A stretch of DNA of 64,000 nt from Streptomyces davaonensis JCM 4913. Lineage in GTDB: Bacteria; Actinomycetota; Actinomycetes; Streptomycetales; Streptomycetaceae. The notes beneath the pieces were generated by a model. That model searched no databases, was not told the DNA's origin, and saw only the letters and a list, made by a program, of their open reading frames with translations. Numbering within the stretch: position 1 is the stretch's first letter; each line of letters starts with the position of its first letter. The stretch is from NCBI RefSeq assembly GCF_000349325.1, contig NC_020504.1:806001-870000 (forward strand), in the 5' to 3' direction. Positions 25,152 to 32,409 of the stretch are shown here, piece by piece. The translations under genes were made by a program, and so were the position numbers.

Positions 25152-26139
25152 CGGCGGTCTTCCTTCCGCGGGAGGTGACGGCGAGGTAGACCCCGGTCAC
25201 CAGGAGCAGGAACAGCAGGAGCAGGACCGACATCGCGGAGCCGGTGCCGAAGTTCCAGGTCTGGAACGACGACTGGTAGATGTGGAGCGAGATCAGGTCC
25301 GCCGATTCCGGCGCCGCCCGGCCGAACAGCACGAAGGGCGTGTTGAAGTCGTTGAACGTCCACAGGAACAGCACCAGGACGAGGACCTGGTTGACCGGGC
25401 GCAGGGACGGCATCGTGATCCGGCGGATCTGCTGCCAGATCCCGGCGCCGTCGAGCGCGGCGGCCTCGTACATCTCGCGCGGGATGTTCTGGAGCCCGGC
25501 CATGATGATGAGGAAGGCGAACGGCCAGCCCTTCCACACCGAGACCACGAGCAGGGTGTAGAAGCTGTTGTCGCCGATCAGCCAGAAGGGCGGTGAGTCG
25601 GTGAGCCCCAACTGGTCGTGGATCACATGGTTCACCAGGCCGTTGTCGCGCTGGAACATGAACGCCCAGGTGATGACGGCGGCGTAGACGGGCAGCGCGT
25701 ACGGCACGAGGAAGATCGTGCGCAGCAGGCCGCGGCCGCGGAAGGACTCCTGGAGGTAGATCGCCGCGGCGGCACCCAGCAGCCAGCACAGGCCGACCGA
25801 GAGCACGGTGAACAGACAGGTCGTGACGAACGACTTGAGCAGGGCCTCGCCGACGGGGGCGTCGAAGTCGACCGCGATCTTGTAGTTGTCCAGGCCCGTC
25901 CAGGGCGCGGTGTTCCAGTCCCGGATGTAGAACTGGGTGAGCTCCCTGAAGCTGACCACGATGCCGATGACCATCGGCACCAGGTGGACCAGGAGTTCCA
26001 GGAGCAGGGCGGGCAGGAGGAGCAGATACGGCAGGGACACATCGCGCAGCCGCCCGAAGCGGCGCTTGGGGGGCGCCGCTTGGGGGTCCTGCTTCTGTAC
26101 TGTCCGCTCGCCCGTGCCGTAGGCAGCGGTGGTGGTCAT
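25144..26139 (-). CDS. carbohydrate ABC transporter permease (MalF-like)
   Basis: 331 residues from the ATG at 26139. A GTG at 26157, overlapping the binding-protein stop, would add six residues. The cytoplasmic tail is followed by six helices (SLPYLLLLPALLLELLVHLVPMVIGIVVS...) and the EAA loop MYEAAALDGAGIWQQIRRITMPSLRP. It is the first CUT1 permease, encoded between the binding protein and the MalG-like gene with near-overlapping ends, so a single transcript is certain to be favoured. Confidence 0.92.
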   Translation of the reverse strand: MTTTAAYGTGERTVQKQDPQAAPPKRRFGRLRDVSLPYLLLLPALLLELLVHLVPMVIGIVVSFRELTQFYIRDWNTAPWTGLDNYKIAVDFDAPVGEALLKSFVTTCLFTVLSVGLCWLLGAAAAIYLQESFRGRGLLRTIFLVPYALPVYAAVITWAFMFQRDNGLVNHVIHDQLGLTDSPPFWLIGDNSFYTLLVVSVWKGWPFAFLIIMAGLQNIPREMYEAAALDGAGIWQQIRRITMPSLRPVNQVLVLVLFLWTFNDFNTPFVLFGRAAPESADLISLHIYQSSFQTWNFGTGSAMSVLLLLFLLLVTGVYLAVTSRGRKTADV

Positions 26140-26153
26140 GGTGGAATCCGTCG

Positions 26154-27470
26154 TCACGAGGTGGACATCTGCTGCTGGGCCTTTTCGAGCTTGGCCTTCA
26201 CCGACTCGGTGGTGACCGCCCGGCCGGCCGCGGCGTCGGCGAACAGCTCCTTCACGGCGGTGCCCACGACGGTCTCGAACTGCGACTCCTCGGGGACCTG
26301 GGGCAGCGCGCTGGCGCTGGTGGCGAGGGTCTCGCGCAGGACGTCGAGCGCGGGGCCGCTGAACGCGGGGTCCTCCTGGGCGGCCTTGACCGGCGGGATG
26401 GAGCCGTAGGCGCCGTTGAGGATCTTCTGTTCGGCGTCGCTCGTCATGAACTTCACGAACTTCTTGGCGCCGTCGATGTTCTTGGTGTTCTTGAAGACGG
26501 CCATGTTGATACCGGCGACCATGGAGTTGGTGTTGGTGCCCGTGCCGGGGGTGCCGTCCTGGACGGGGGCGGGGGCGACGCCCCACTCGTCGTCCTTCAT
26601 GCCCTGGGACTTGAAGGTGGCCGAGGCGGTCTGCCAGAGCACCATCGCCGTCTTGTCCTTGGCGAAGTCGCTCAGGGACTGGTTCTGCGCGTACTCCGCG
26701 TTGCCCGGCGCGATGATCTTGTCCTTGGCCATCAGGTCGACGTACTGCTTCACGGCGGCGACAGCGCCGTCGGAAGTGAAGTCGGCCTTGCCGTCGGGGG
26801 TGAAGAAGTCCGCACCGTGCTGCTTGCCGAGGACGAACACCTGGTGGATGTTGTTGGAGAGGTTCGAACCCTCGGCGCCGAGCGCCCACTTGCCGTCCTT
26901 GGACAGCTTCTTGCCGACCTCGGCCATCTCGTCCCAGGTGGCCGGCGGCTTCTCGATGCCCGCGTCGGCGAACATCTTCTTGTTGTAGTAGAGCGCGTAG
27001 GCCATGGAGTACAGCGGTACGGCGGCCGGGTCCTGGCCCTGGACGCCGGTGGAGCCGAGCGCGGAGTCGACGAAGCGGTCCTTGCCGCCGATCGCGTCGA
27101 AGTTCTTCGCGTCCCAGGGCAGCAGGGCGCCGGTGGCCTGGAGCGAGGCGCTCCAGGTGTTGCCTATGTTCAGGACGTCGGGGCCCTGGCCGGAGGTGGT
27201 GGCGGTGAGGATGCGGTTGAGCAGGTCCGACCAGGGCACCACCTCCAGCTTCACCTTGATGCCGGTCTCCTTCTCGAACTTGTCGAGTTCGGGCTGGAGG
27301 ACCTTCTTGTCGACCTCCAGGTTGGCACCCTGGTTGGAGGCCCAGTAGGTCAGCGTCTTGGGCTGCTCGTTGGAGCCCTCCGAGCCGGACGACCCCCCGC
27401 CGCAGGCAGCCGACGTGAGGACGAGCGAGAGGGTGACGGCGCCGATGGCTGCGACTCTGATTCTGCGCAT
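26154..27470 (-). CDS. sugar ABC transporter substrate-binding lipoprotein (CUT1)
   Basis: 438 residues from the ATG at 27470. The signal MRRIRVAAIGAVTLSLVLTSAACGGG ends in a TSAAC lipobox. The mature part is a family-1 extracellular solute-binding protein (LTYWASNQGANLEVDKKVLQPELDKFEKETG, then YALYYNKKMFADAGIEKPPATWDEM). It captures an oligosaccharide at the cell surface for the two permeases encoded next. The GH1 enzyme at the end of the operon indicates a beta-glucoside. The divergent ROK gene and the inverted repeat at 27560-27582 suggest substrate-controlled repression. Confidence 0.92.
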   Translation of the reverse strand: MRRIRVAAIGAVTLSLVLTSAACGGGSSGSEGSNEQPKTLTYWASNQGANLEVDKKVLQPELDKFEKETGIKVKLEVVPWSDLLNRILTATTSGQGPDVLNIGNTWSASLQATGALLPWDAKNFDAIGGKDRFVDSALGSTGVQGQDPAAVPLYSMAYALYYNKKMFADAGIEKPPATWDEMAEVGKKLSKDGKWALGAEGSNLSNNIHQVFVLGKQHGADFFTPDGKADFTSDGAVAAVKQYVDLMAKDKIIAPGNAEYAQNQSLSDFAKDKTAMVLWQTASATFKSQGMKDDEWGVAPAPVQDGTPGTGTNTNSMVAGINMAVFKNTKNIDGAKKFVKFMTSDAEQKILNGAYGSIPPVKAAQEDPAFSGPALDVLRETLATSASALPQVPEESQFETVVGTAVKELFADAAAGRAVTTESVKAKLEKAQQQMSTS

Positions 27471-27559
27471 GAGTTCAGTGGGCCTTCCAGGAAGGAGCGA
27501 CTGTTCGCCTGCGGAGGATCCGGAGCTGCGCCCCGCGTGCGGACCCGAAACCCCCACGG

Positions 27560-27582
27560 CTTAATTTAGGACGTGAGTTAAG
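27560..27582. promoter_or_regulatory. inverted repeat between the sugar operon and the ROK gene
   Basis: CTTAA-N13-TTAAG in an AT-rich patch that stands out from the surroundings, followed by another CTAAG at 27590-27594. It lies in the divergent promoter region and is the most likely binding site of the ROK regulator. Inference only. Confidence 0.45.
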
Positions 27583-27655
27583 CGTCAAGCTAAGATCGCG
27601 TCAAGAGCCCCGGCCCAGGTCGTTGCGGCGCGGGCGTCAGAAAGAGGGAGCAGGG

Positions 27656-28960
27656 GTGACAGTACGCAGCGGTCGTACGGTACGTGACCTGCGGCGGGAG
27701 AATCGCACCGCCGTGTTGCAGCGGCTGTACTTCGACGGGCCGCTCAGCCGGTTCTCGCTCGGGCCCGCCACCGGCCTCAGCTCCGGATCGGTGAGCAACG
27801 TGGTCTCCGAGCTGATGGCGGAGGGACTGGTCGAGGAGGCCGGAAGCGTCGATTCCGTCGGCGGACGGCCTCGCACCCTGCTGCGGGTCAGCCCGCAGAG
27901 CGGGCACATGATCGGCATCGACGTGGGCGAGACCCGGGTCCGGATCGAGCTGTTCGACCTGGCGCTCACCGAGCTGGCCCGGGTGGAGAAGCCACTGGCC
28001 ACGGAGGGGCCCCGGCGGGTCGACCGGTACGACGTCGATGTCGTCGTCCGGTACCTGCGCGAGGGCATTGCCGAGGTGCTGGAGCGGACCGGGATCCCGG
28101 CACAGGGGCTGCTGGGCGTCGGCATCGGCGTCCCCGGCATCGTCGCGCACTCCGCGGCGGAGGGCGCCATTGTGCACGGGCAGACGATCGGCTGGGACGC
28201 CGTACCGCTGGAGCGGTATCTGCGGGAGTCGGGGCTGCTGCCCGAGACGGTGCCCTACTACGTCGACAACGGCGCCAAGACGCTCGGCCAGGCCGAGATG
28301 TGGTTCGGCGCCGGGCGGGGCGCCAAGAGCGCGGCCGTGGTCCTCTTCGGGTCGGGTGTCGGCGCTTGCGTGGTCTCCGCCGACATGGGGCCGGGGCGGG
28401 CCGTGGAGTGGGGCCATCTGACCGTACGGGTCCGGGGGCGGCGCTGCCGCTGCGGCGCCCAGGGCTGCCTGGAGGCCTACGCGGGCGCCGAGGCGCTGCT
28501 GGAGCGGTGGGCGGAGGCGGGAGGGCGGCCGCCCACGGGAGTGGACGAGGAGACGGCGCTGACGGCGATGCTCGCCGCGGCCTATCCGGCCGAGGGCGCC
28601 GCGGACGAGACCGCGCTGGAGGTCCTGGAGGAGACCGCCGAGTACCTGGGCGCGGGCTTCTCCGACCTGATCAACCTGTTCCAGCCGGAGCGCATCCTGG
28701 TCGGCGGCTGGGCGGGGCTCCAACTGGGCCGCCGGTTCCTGGACTCGGTCCGGGCCCACGCCACCGCCTATTCGCTGCGCTACCCGGCCGCGCACGTCAC
28801 CGTCGACCTGGGCACCCTCGGCCCGGACGCGGTCACGGTCGGCGCGGCGATCCTCCCGCTCGCCGACTTCTTCGCGCGCGGCGGACGCCCCGTGGAGACG
28901 GAGCAGAAGGAGCCGAACCCGGCCTGGCAGACCAACCTCCAGGACCGGGCGGCTCAGTAA
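27656..28960 (+). CDS. ROK-family transcriptional repressor
   Basis: 434 residues from the GTG at 27656, with GGGAG 5 bp upstream. The N-terminal winged helix (about 15-75: LRRENRTAVLQRLYFDG, FSLGPATGLSSGSVSNVVSELMAEGLVEE) is followed by a ROK sugar-kinase-like domain with DVGETRVRIELFDL, GVGIGVPGIV and the zinc motif His...CRCGAQGCLEAYAG. Proteins of this type (XylR/NagC/Rok7B7) repress sugar genes until a sugar binds. It is divergent from the binding-protein gene of the GH1 operon, which is its likely target. Terminator at 28977-29015. Confidence 0.9.
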   Translation: MTVRSGRTVRDLRRENRTAVLQRLYFDGPLSRFSLGPATGLSSGSVSNVVSELMAEGLVEEAGSVDSVGGRPRTLLRVSPQSGHMIGIDVGETRVRIELFDLALTELARVEKPLATEGPRRVDRYDVDVVVRYLREGIAEVLERTGIPAQGLLGVGIGVPGIVAHSAAEGAIVHGQTIGWDAVPLERYLRESGLLPETVPYYVDNGAKTLGQAEMWFGAGRGAKSAAVVLFGSGVGACVVSADMGPGRAVEWGHLTVRVRGRRCRCGAQGCLEAYAGAEALLERWAEAGGRPPTGVDEETALTAMLAAAYPAEGAADETALEVLEETAEYLGAGFSDLINLFQPERILVGGWAGLQLGRRFLDSVRAHATAYSLRYPAAHVTVDLGTLGPDAVTVGAAILPLADFFARGGRPVETEQKEPNPAWQTNLQDRAAQ

Positions 28961-28976
28961 GAACAGGCTGTGAGGG

Positions 28977-29015
28977 CCCTCCGGGCCGGGCGTGGGGACA
29001 GCCCGGCCCGGAGGG
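28977..29015. terminator. bidirectional terminator between ROK and beta-helix genes
   Basis: CCCTCCGGGCCGGGC / GCCCGGCCCGGAGGG, a perfect 15-bp stem with a 9-nt loop, 16 bp after the ROK stop and 6 bp before the convergent stop. Confidence 0.82.
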
Positions 29016-29021
29016 AGTCGG

Positions 29022-31184
29022 TCACGGGAAGGACGTGACGGTGGACGGGACGGTGGAGCTGCCGGACGGGACCGTGGACGGGCCCGTGTCGTTGATGACG
29101 TGCTCGTAGTGGCCGTTGCCGCCGAGCGAGACCACCAGCAGGCTGTGGAACTTCACGCCCGGCTTCACCGGCGCCTTGAAGCCGTGGTCCTGGCGGATGC
29201 TCGGGTCGACGTTGTAGTAGCAGTAGCTGCCCAGGCCCCACCCCTCGTGCGTGGTGACCGAGTCGTCGACGCGATAGGCCGCGTACCCCTTGGTGGTGCC
29301 GTTCTGGATGGCGGCCTGGTTGGGCGCGTCGTAGGCCTTCTCGTTCTGGAAGAAGATCGTCCGGCCCCGCTCGCCGTACCACTCCACGTCGTACTTGTTG
29401 AAGTGCTCGACGAACAGTCCGGTCGCCAGCACGTCGTCGCCGTTGACGCGGACGCCGTAGTCGGCCCGGTTGGTCTCCCAGCCGACGCCGTCGCCGTGGT
29501 CGGCGCGCCACACCCAGGTGTGGTCGATGATCGTGTCGTCGCTGTTGACGACCATGCTGGTGGTGGCCTTGCCGGGGCCCGCGCCGCCGATCCGGATGTA
29601 CACGTCCTGGACGGTGGTCGGGTTGGCCGCGTGGTCGGCGCTCGCGCCCTGCGGGCCGACCTCCAGCAGGGTGCTGGAGTTGACCGTGCCGGCGTCGATC
29701 AGGAAGCCGGCCAGCCGGACGCCGTCGACATCGCCGACGCGCATCGCGGTGACGCCGTTGTCCGGGATGATCGTGGCGAGGCCCAGGCCGAGCACGATGG
29801 TGCCTGCCCGGTTGACCTGGATCGTCTGGTCGACGTGGTAGACGCCGGGGGTGAACAGCAGGTGCAGGCCCTGGCTCACGGCCTGGTTGATGGTGGCCGC
29901 GCTGGCGCCCGGCTTGACCACGTAGAAGTCGCTGAGCGGGATGGACTGGCCCTGCGGGGTGCCGCTCTCCCAGGTCGTGCCGCGCGCGTTGGTGCGCAGG
30001 GCGGGCGCGAACACCTTGTACTCGTTGCCGTCGAGGTACAGGAACGGCTTCTCGCGCGACACGGGCGTGTTCGCCAGGGTGGTGTACTTCGGCTCGGGGA
30101 AGCCGGTCGCCGGGGCGCCGACCGTGCCGGAGAAGACCTGGTTCCACACCGAGTTGGACCAGCCGCCGATGGAGCTGTCCCGGGTGTACCACTGCTGCTG
30201 CGAGTAGTTGCCGACCTGACCGTCGACCTTGGAGTCGGCGATGTAGCCGCCGCTGGCCCAACCGTAGCCGTCCGGCGAGAGGTTGAGGCCGCCCTTGACG
30301 TGCATGCGGCGGAAGGAGGAGGCCTGCGAGACGGCCCAGCGGTCGGTGCCGTTGACCGGGTTGACCGCGAGGTTCTCCGCCGAACGCCAGAAGTTCTGCG
30401 TGGCGTTGCCGTTGAACCAGCCCGCGTCGACGGTGATGTCACCGTTGATCAGGGTGTCGTCGGGCTTGAGTCCGAGCCCGGCGATCTGGGTGTAGAAGCC
30501 GATCTGGGCGTTGAGGCCGTTGTAGGTGCCGGGCTTGAAGAGGAAGGCGTGCCGGCCGCTGCCGAACTGGGCCGACTCCTGCTGCTCGAACACCTCGTCC
30601 AGCTTGGCCTGGATGCCGGGTGTGGAGGGGTCGATGACATGGACGTTCGGGCCGAGGTCACCACCGCCGGGGAGGGTGGGGCCGCCGTCCTGGGTGCCGT
30701 AGACCTTGAACTCCCAGAGGGAGTAGCCCCATCCGGTGGCGCGGGCGGTGCCGTACACCCGGACGTAGCGGGCCGTGCCGGAGACGTTCAGGGTCTCGGT
30801 GCCGCCGGTGCTGGTCGTGGTGGAGTAGGCCGTCGACCAGTCGGTGCCGTTCTGGGAGATCTCGATGCGGTAGGCCGACGCGTAGGCGGTCTCCCAGCGC
30901 AGTTCGACCTGACTGAGCGCGGCGGGGGCGCCGAGGTCGACGCGGATCCACTGCGGGTCGGAGAAGGCGCTGGACCAGCGGGTGCCGTTGTCGCCGTCGA
31001 CCGCTGCCGTGGCGGGCGTGCCGGCGTTCTCCGTACTGGAGGCGGTCACCGGCTTGCCCTGCGACAGCAGGGTCGGGGCAGCTTCCGCCCTGGTCGCGGG
31101 CGCGAGGGCGAGCAGGGCCGCGGCGAGCGCCAGGACGAGCGCGGCGATGAGGGAGCGTCTGTGCGGTGGGCCGACTGCGGGCAT
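29022..31184 (-). CDS. secreted discoidin (F5/8 type C) plus right-handed beta-helix protein
   Basis: 720 residues from the ATG at 31184 with GAGGAG 8 bp upstream. Signal peptide 1-34 (RRSLIAALVLALAAALLALAPATRAEA). A discoidin/CBM32-like domain covers about 38-165 (SQGKPVTASSTENAGTPATA, WIRVDLG, YVRVYGT). Residues about 185-700 form a pectate-lyase-like beta-helix with HAFLFKPGTYNGLNAQIGFYTQIAGLG and many N/D/G turns, similar in style to GH55/GH87 glucanases. I cannot assign a GH family. Probably a secreted polysaccharidase. Divergent from a small secreted protein; palindromic sequence at 31203-31232 may control it. Confidence 0.75.
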   Translation of the reverse strand: MPAVGPPHRRSLIAALVLALAAALLALAPATRAEAAPTLLSQGKPVTASSTENAGTPATAAVDGDNGTRWSSAFSDPQWIRVDLGAPAALSQVELRWETAYASAYRIEISQNGTDWSTAYSTTTSTGGTETLNVSGTARYVRVYGTARATGWGYSLWEFKVYGTQDGGPTLPGGGDLGPNVHVIDPSTPGIQAKLDEVFEQQESAQFGSGRHAFLFKPGTYNGLNAQIGFYTQIAGLGLKPDDTLINGDITVDAGWFNGNATQNFWRSAENLAVNPVNGTDRWAVSQASSFRRMHVKGGLNLSPDGYGWASGGYIADSKVDGQVGNYSQQQWYTRDSSIGGWSNSVWNQVFSGTVGAPATGFPEPKYTTLANTPVSREKPFLYLDGNEYKVFAPALRTNARGTTWESGTPQGQSIPLSDFYVVKPGASAATINQAVSQGLHLLFTPGVYHVDQTIQVNRAGTIVLGLGLATIIPDNGVTAMRVGDVDGVRLAGFLIDAGTVNSSTLLEVGPQGASADHAANPTTVQDVYIRIGGAGPGKATTSMVVNSDDTIIDHTWVWRADHGDGVGWETNRADYGVRVNGDDVLATGLFVEHFNKYDVEWYGERGRTIFFQNEKAYDAPNQAAIQNGTTKGYAAYRVDDSVTTHEGWGLGSYCYYNVDPSIRQDHGFKAPVKPGVKFHSLLVVSLGGNGHYEHVINDTGPSTVPSGSSTVPSTVTSFP

Positions 31185-31202
31185 GAAAGGGGCTCCTCGG
31201 AA

Positions 31203-31232
31203 CGAGAGTTGACGGAAATGAGCGCGCTCTCG
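31203..31232. promoter_or_regulatory. palindromic elements upstream of the beta-helix gene
   Basis: CGAGAG (31203-31208) and CTCTCG (31227-31232) form an inverted repeat that contains a perfect GAGCGCGCTC palindrome (31220-31229), about 20-45 bp upstream of the ATG at 31184. LacI-family regulators of Streptomyces glycosidase genes bind similar GAGCGCTC-like sites (CebR box is TGGGAGCGCTCCCA). Suggestive only. The rest of the 313-bp gap to 31498 shows AT-rich promoter-like sequence (about 31270-31305) but no gene. Confidence 0.4.
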
Positions 31233-31497
31233 GGAACCCTGCCGCCGGTCCTCCGGTCCGGTCAATAACTCCGTCACGACTTTTCTTTCACCTTTCATTA
31301 AGTAGGGAGCAGCCTTCGGCGCCCTCGCGATACGCGCCAATCGGCATCGAAGCGGGTACAGCCCGACCCGGGCGGCCCACACCTCGTACCGCCACTTCAC
31401 ACCGTCACCACGAATCCATCACGCCAGGATCACTTCCGGTCGATCCGGCTCCGGTGGTGCAGACGGGGCGGACGGCGCGCGCCTAGCCTCCCGGGCC

Positions 31498-32025
31498 ATG
31501 CGATCACCTCTGATGAGACGCCTCGGTCTCACCGCCGTCCTCGCTCTGCTGCTCGCCGCGTTCGGCCTCGCGCCCGGCGCGAGCGCGGCCGAACCCGCCC
31601 CGGCCACCCTGACGTTCAGCTCCGACAGCGCGACCACCACGCCCGGCGGCACGGTGAACCTGTCGATGACGCTCACCAACAACGCCACCTACGACATCTG
31701 GTTCGTCTACCAGACGATCGACCCGACGTGGCTCACCACGCAGCGACCTGACCTGAAGTACAGCTTCACGTCGTGCACTCTGGCCACCGCCGCGGGCGCC
31801 ACCCCGTGTTCCGGCACCGGCCCCGCCAACCTCGGCGCGAACTACGGCGCCACGATCCCGCCGGGCCAGAGCCGCACCGTCACGCTCACTCTCCAGATCG
31901 CCGCCGACTCCGGCTGCAACGGCAACATCGGCTTCTACTCGTACTACTACGCCGAGTTCAGCGACCGCACGAGCGTCAGCGGCGGTCCGGCCTACACCCC
32001 CGAGACGCGGGTCCTGTGCGCCTGA
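31498..32025 (+). CDS. small secreted protein of unknown function
   Basis: 175 residues. A clear signal peptide (MRRLGLTAVLALLLAAFGLAPGASA, cleavage about residue 30) is followed by an all-beta domain rich in Thr, Ser and Tyr (LTFSSDSATTTPGGTVNLSMTLTNN) that resembles an Ig-like/CARDB-type fold, with four cysteines positioned to form two disulfides (SCTLATAAGATPC, SGCNGNIG...VLC). No enzyme motif. The protein may be a structural or adhesion component. Followed by a terminator, so it is separate from the downstream polysaccharide cluster. Confidence 0.65.
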   Translation: MRSPLMRRLGLTAVLALLLAAFGLAPGASAAEPAPATLTFSSDSATTTPGGTVNLSMTLTNNATYDIWFVYQTIDPTWLTTQRPDLKYSFTSCTLATAAGATPCSGTGPANLGANYGATIPPGQSRTVTLTLQIAADSGCNGNIGFYSYYYAEFSDRTSVSGGPAYTPETRVLCA

Positions 32026-32091
32026 CGGGCCACGGCTGACCTGAAACCGGTCTGCGGCCGCCCTCCCCGCGTGGTCCAGACCTCCGGAAGA

Positions 32092-32124
32092 CGCGCCGGC
32101 GGGCCCGAGTGGCCCGCCGGTGCG
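32092..32124 (+). terminator. GC-rich hairpin after the small secreted protein gene
   Basis: CGCGCCGGCGGGCC and GGCCCGCCGGTGCG pair over 14 positions with one G-T pair and a CGAGT loop. Confidence 0.7.
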
Positions 32125-32197
32125 CCGCGCAGGCCCCCGGCCAGCGCTCCAGGCATCTCGCGCCGCCGCCCGATCGCCCCTCGACCGGGCCCCGGCA

Positions 32198-32257
32198 CGT
32201 CATGTTCCGCACGTAAGTGACCAGTTGGACACCTGCGCTTTTCCGTCATGTTTCGCA
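32198..32257. promoter_or_regulatory. direct repeats in the promoter region of the polysaccharide cluster
   Basis: CGTCATGTTCCGCA (32198-32211) and CGTCATGTTTCGCA (32244-32257) agree in 13 of 14 bases with start points 46 bp apart. They lie within the 384-bp gap before the CE18-like gene. Apart from a terminator and these repeats I see no gene or riboswitch there. They may be activator or repressor sites. Confidence 0.45.
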
Positions 32258-32409
32258 AGACGACCACGAAAGCTACACACAGACACCACCATGTGACGCG
32301 ACGGATGCGTCGACGACCGGCTACTGAGGGGGGCTCGGCGTCGCGCAAGGGGGTGCGTCCGCTCGCTGTGAGCAGTGCCCACCCCTGCCCGGGGAGGGGA
32401 CAAAACCGC

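Noticed and set aside
25144..26889. 581-codon frame as an extended MalF-like permease
   Set aside because: The first 250 codons are an alternate frame of the binding-protein gene; the permease starts at 26139.
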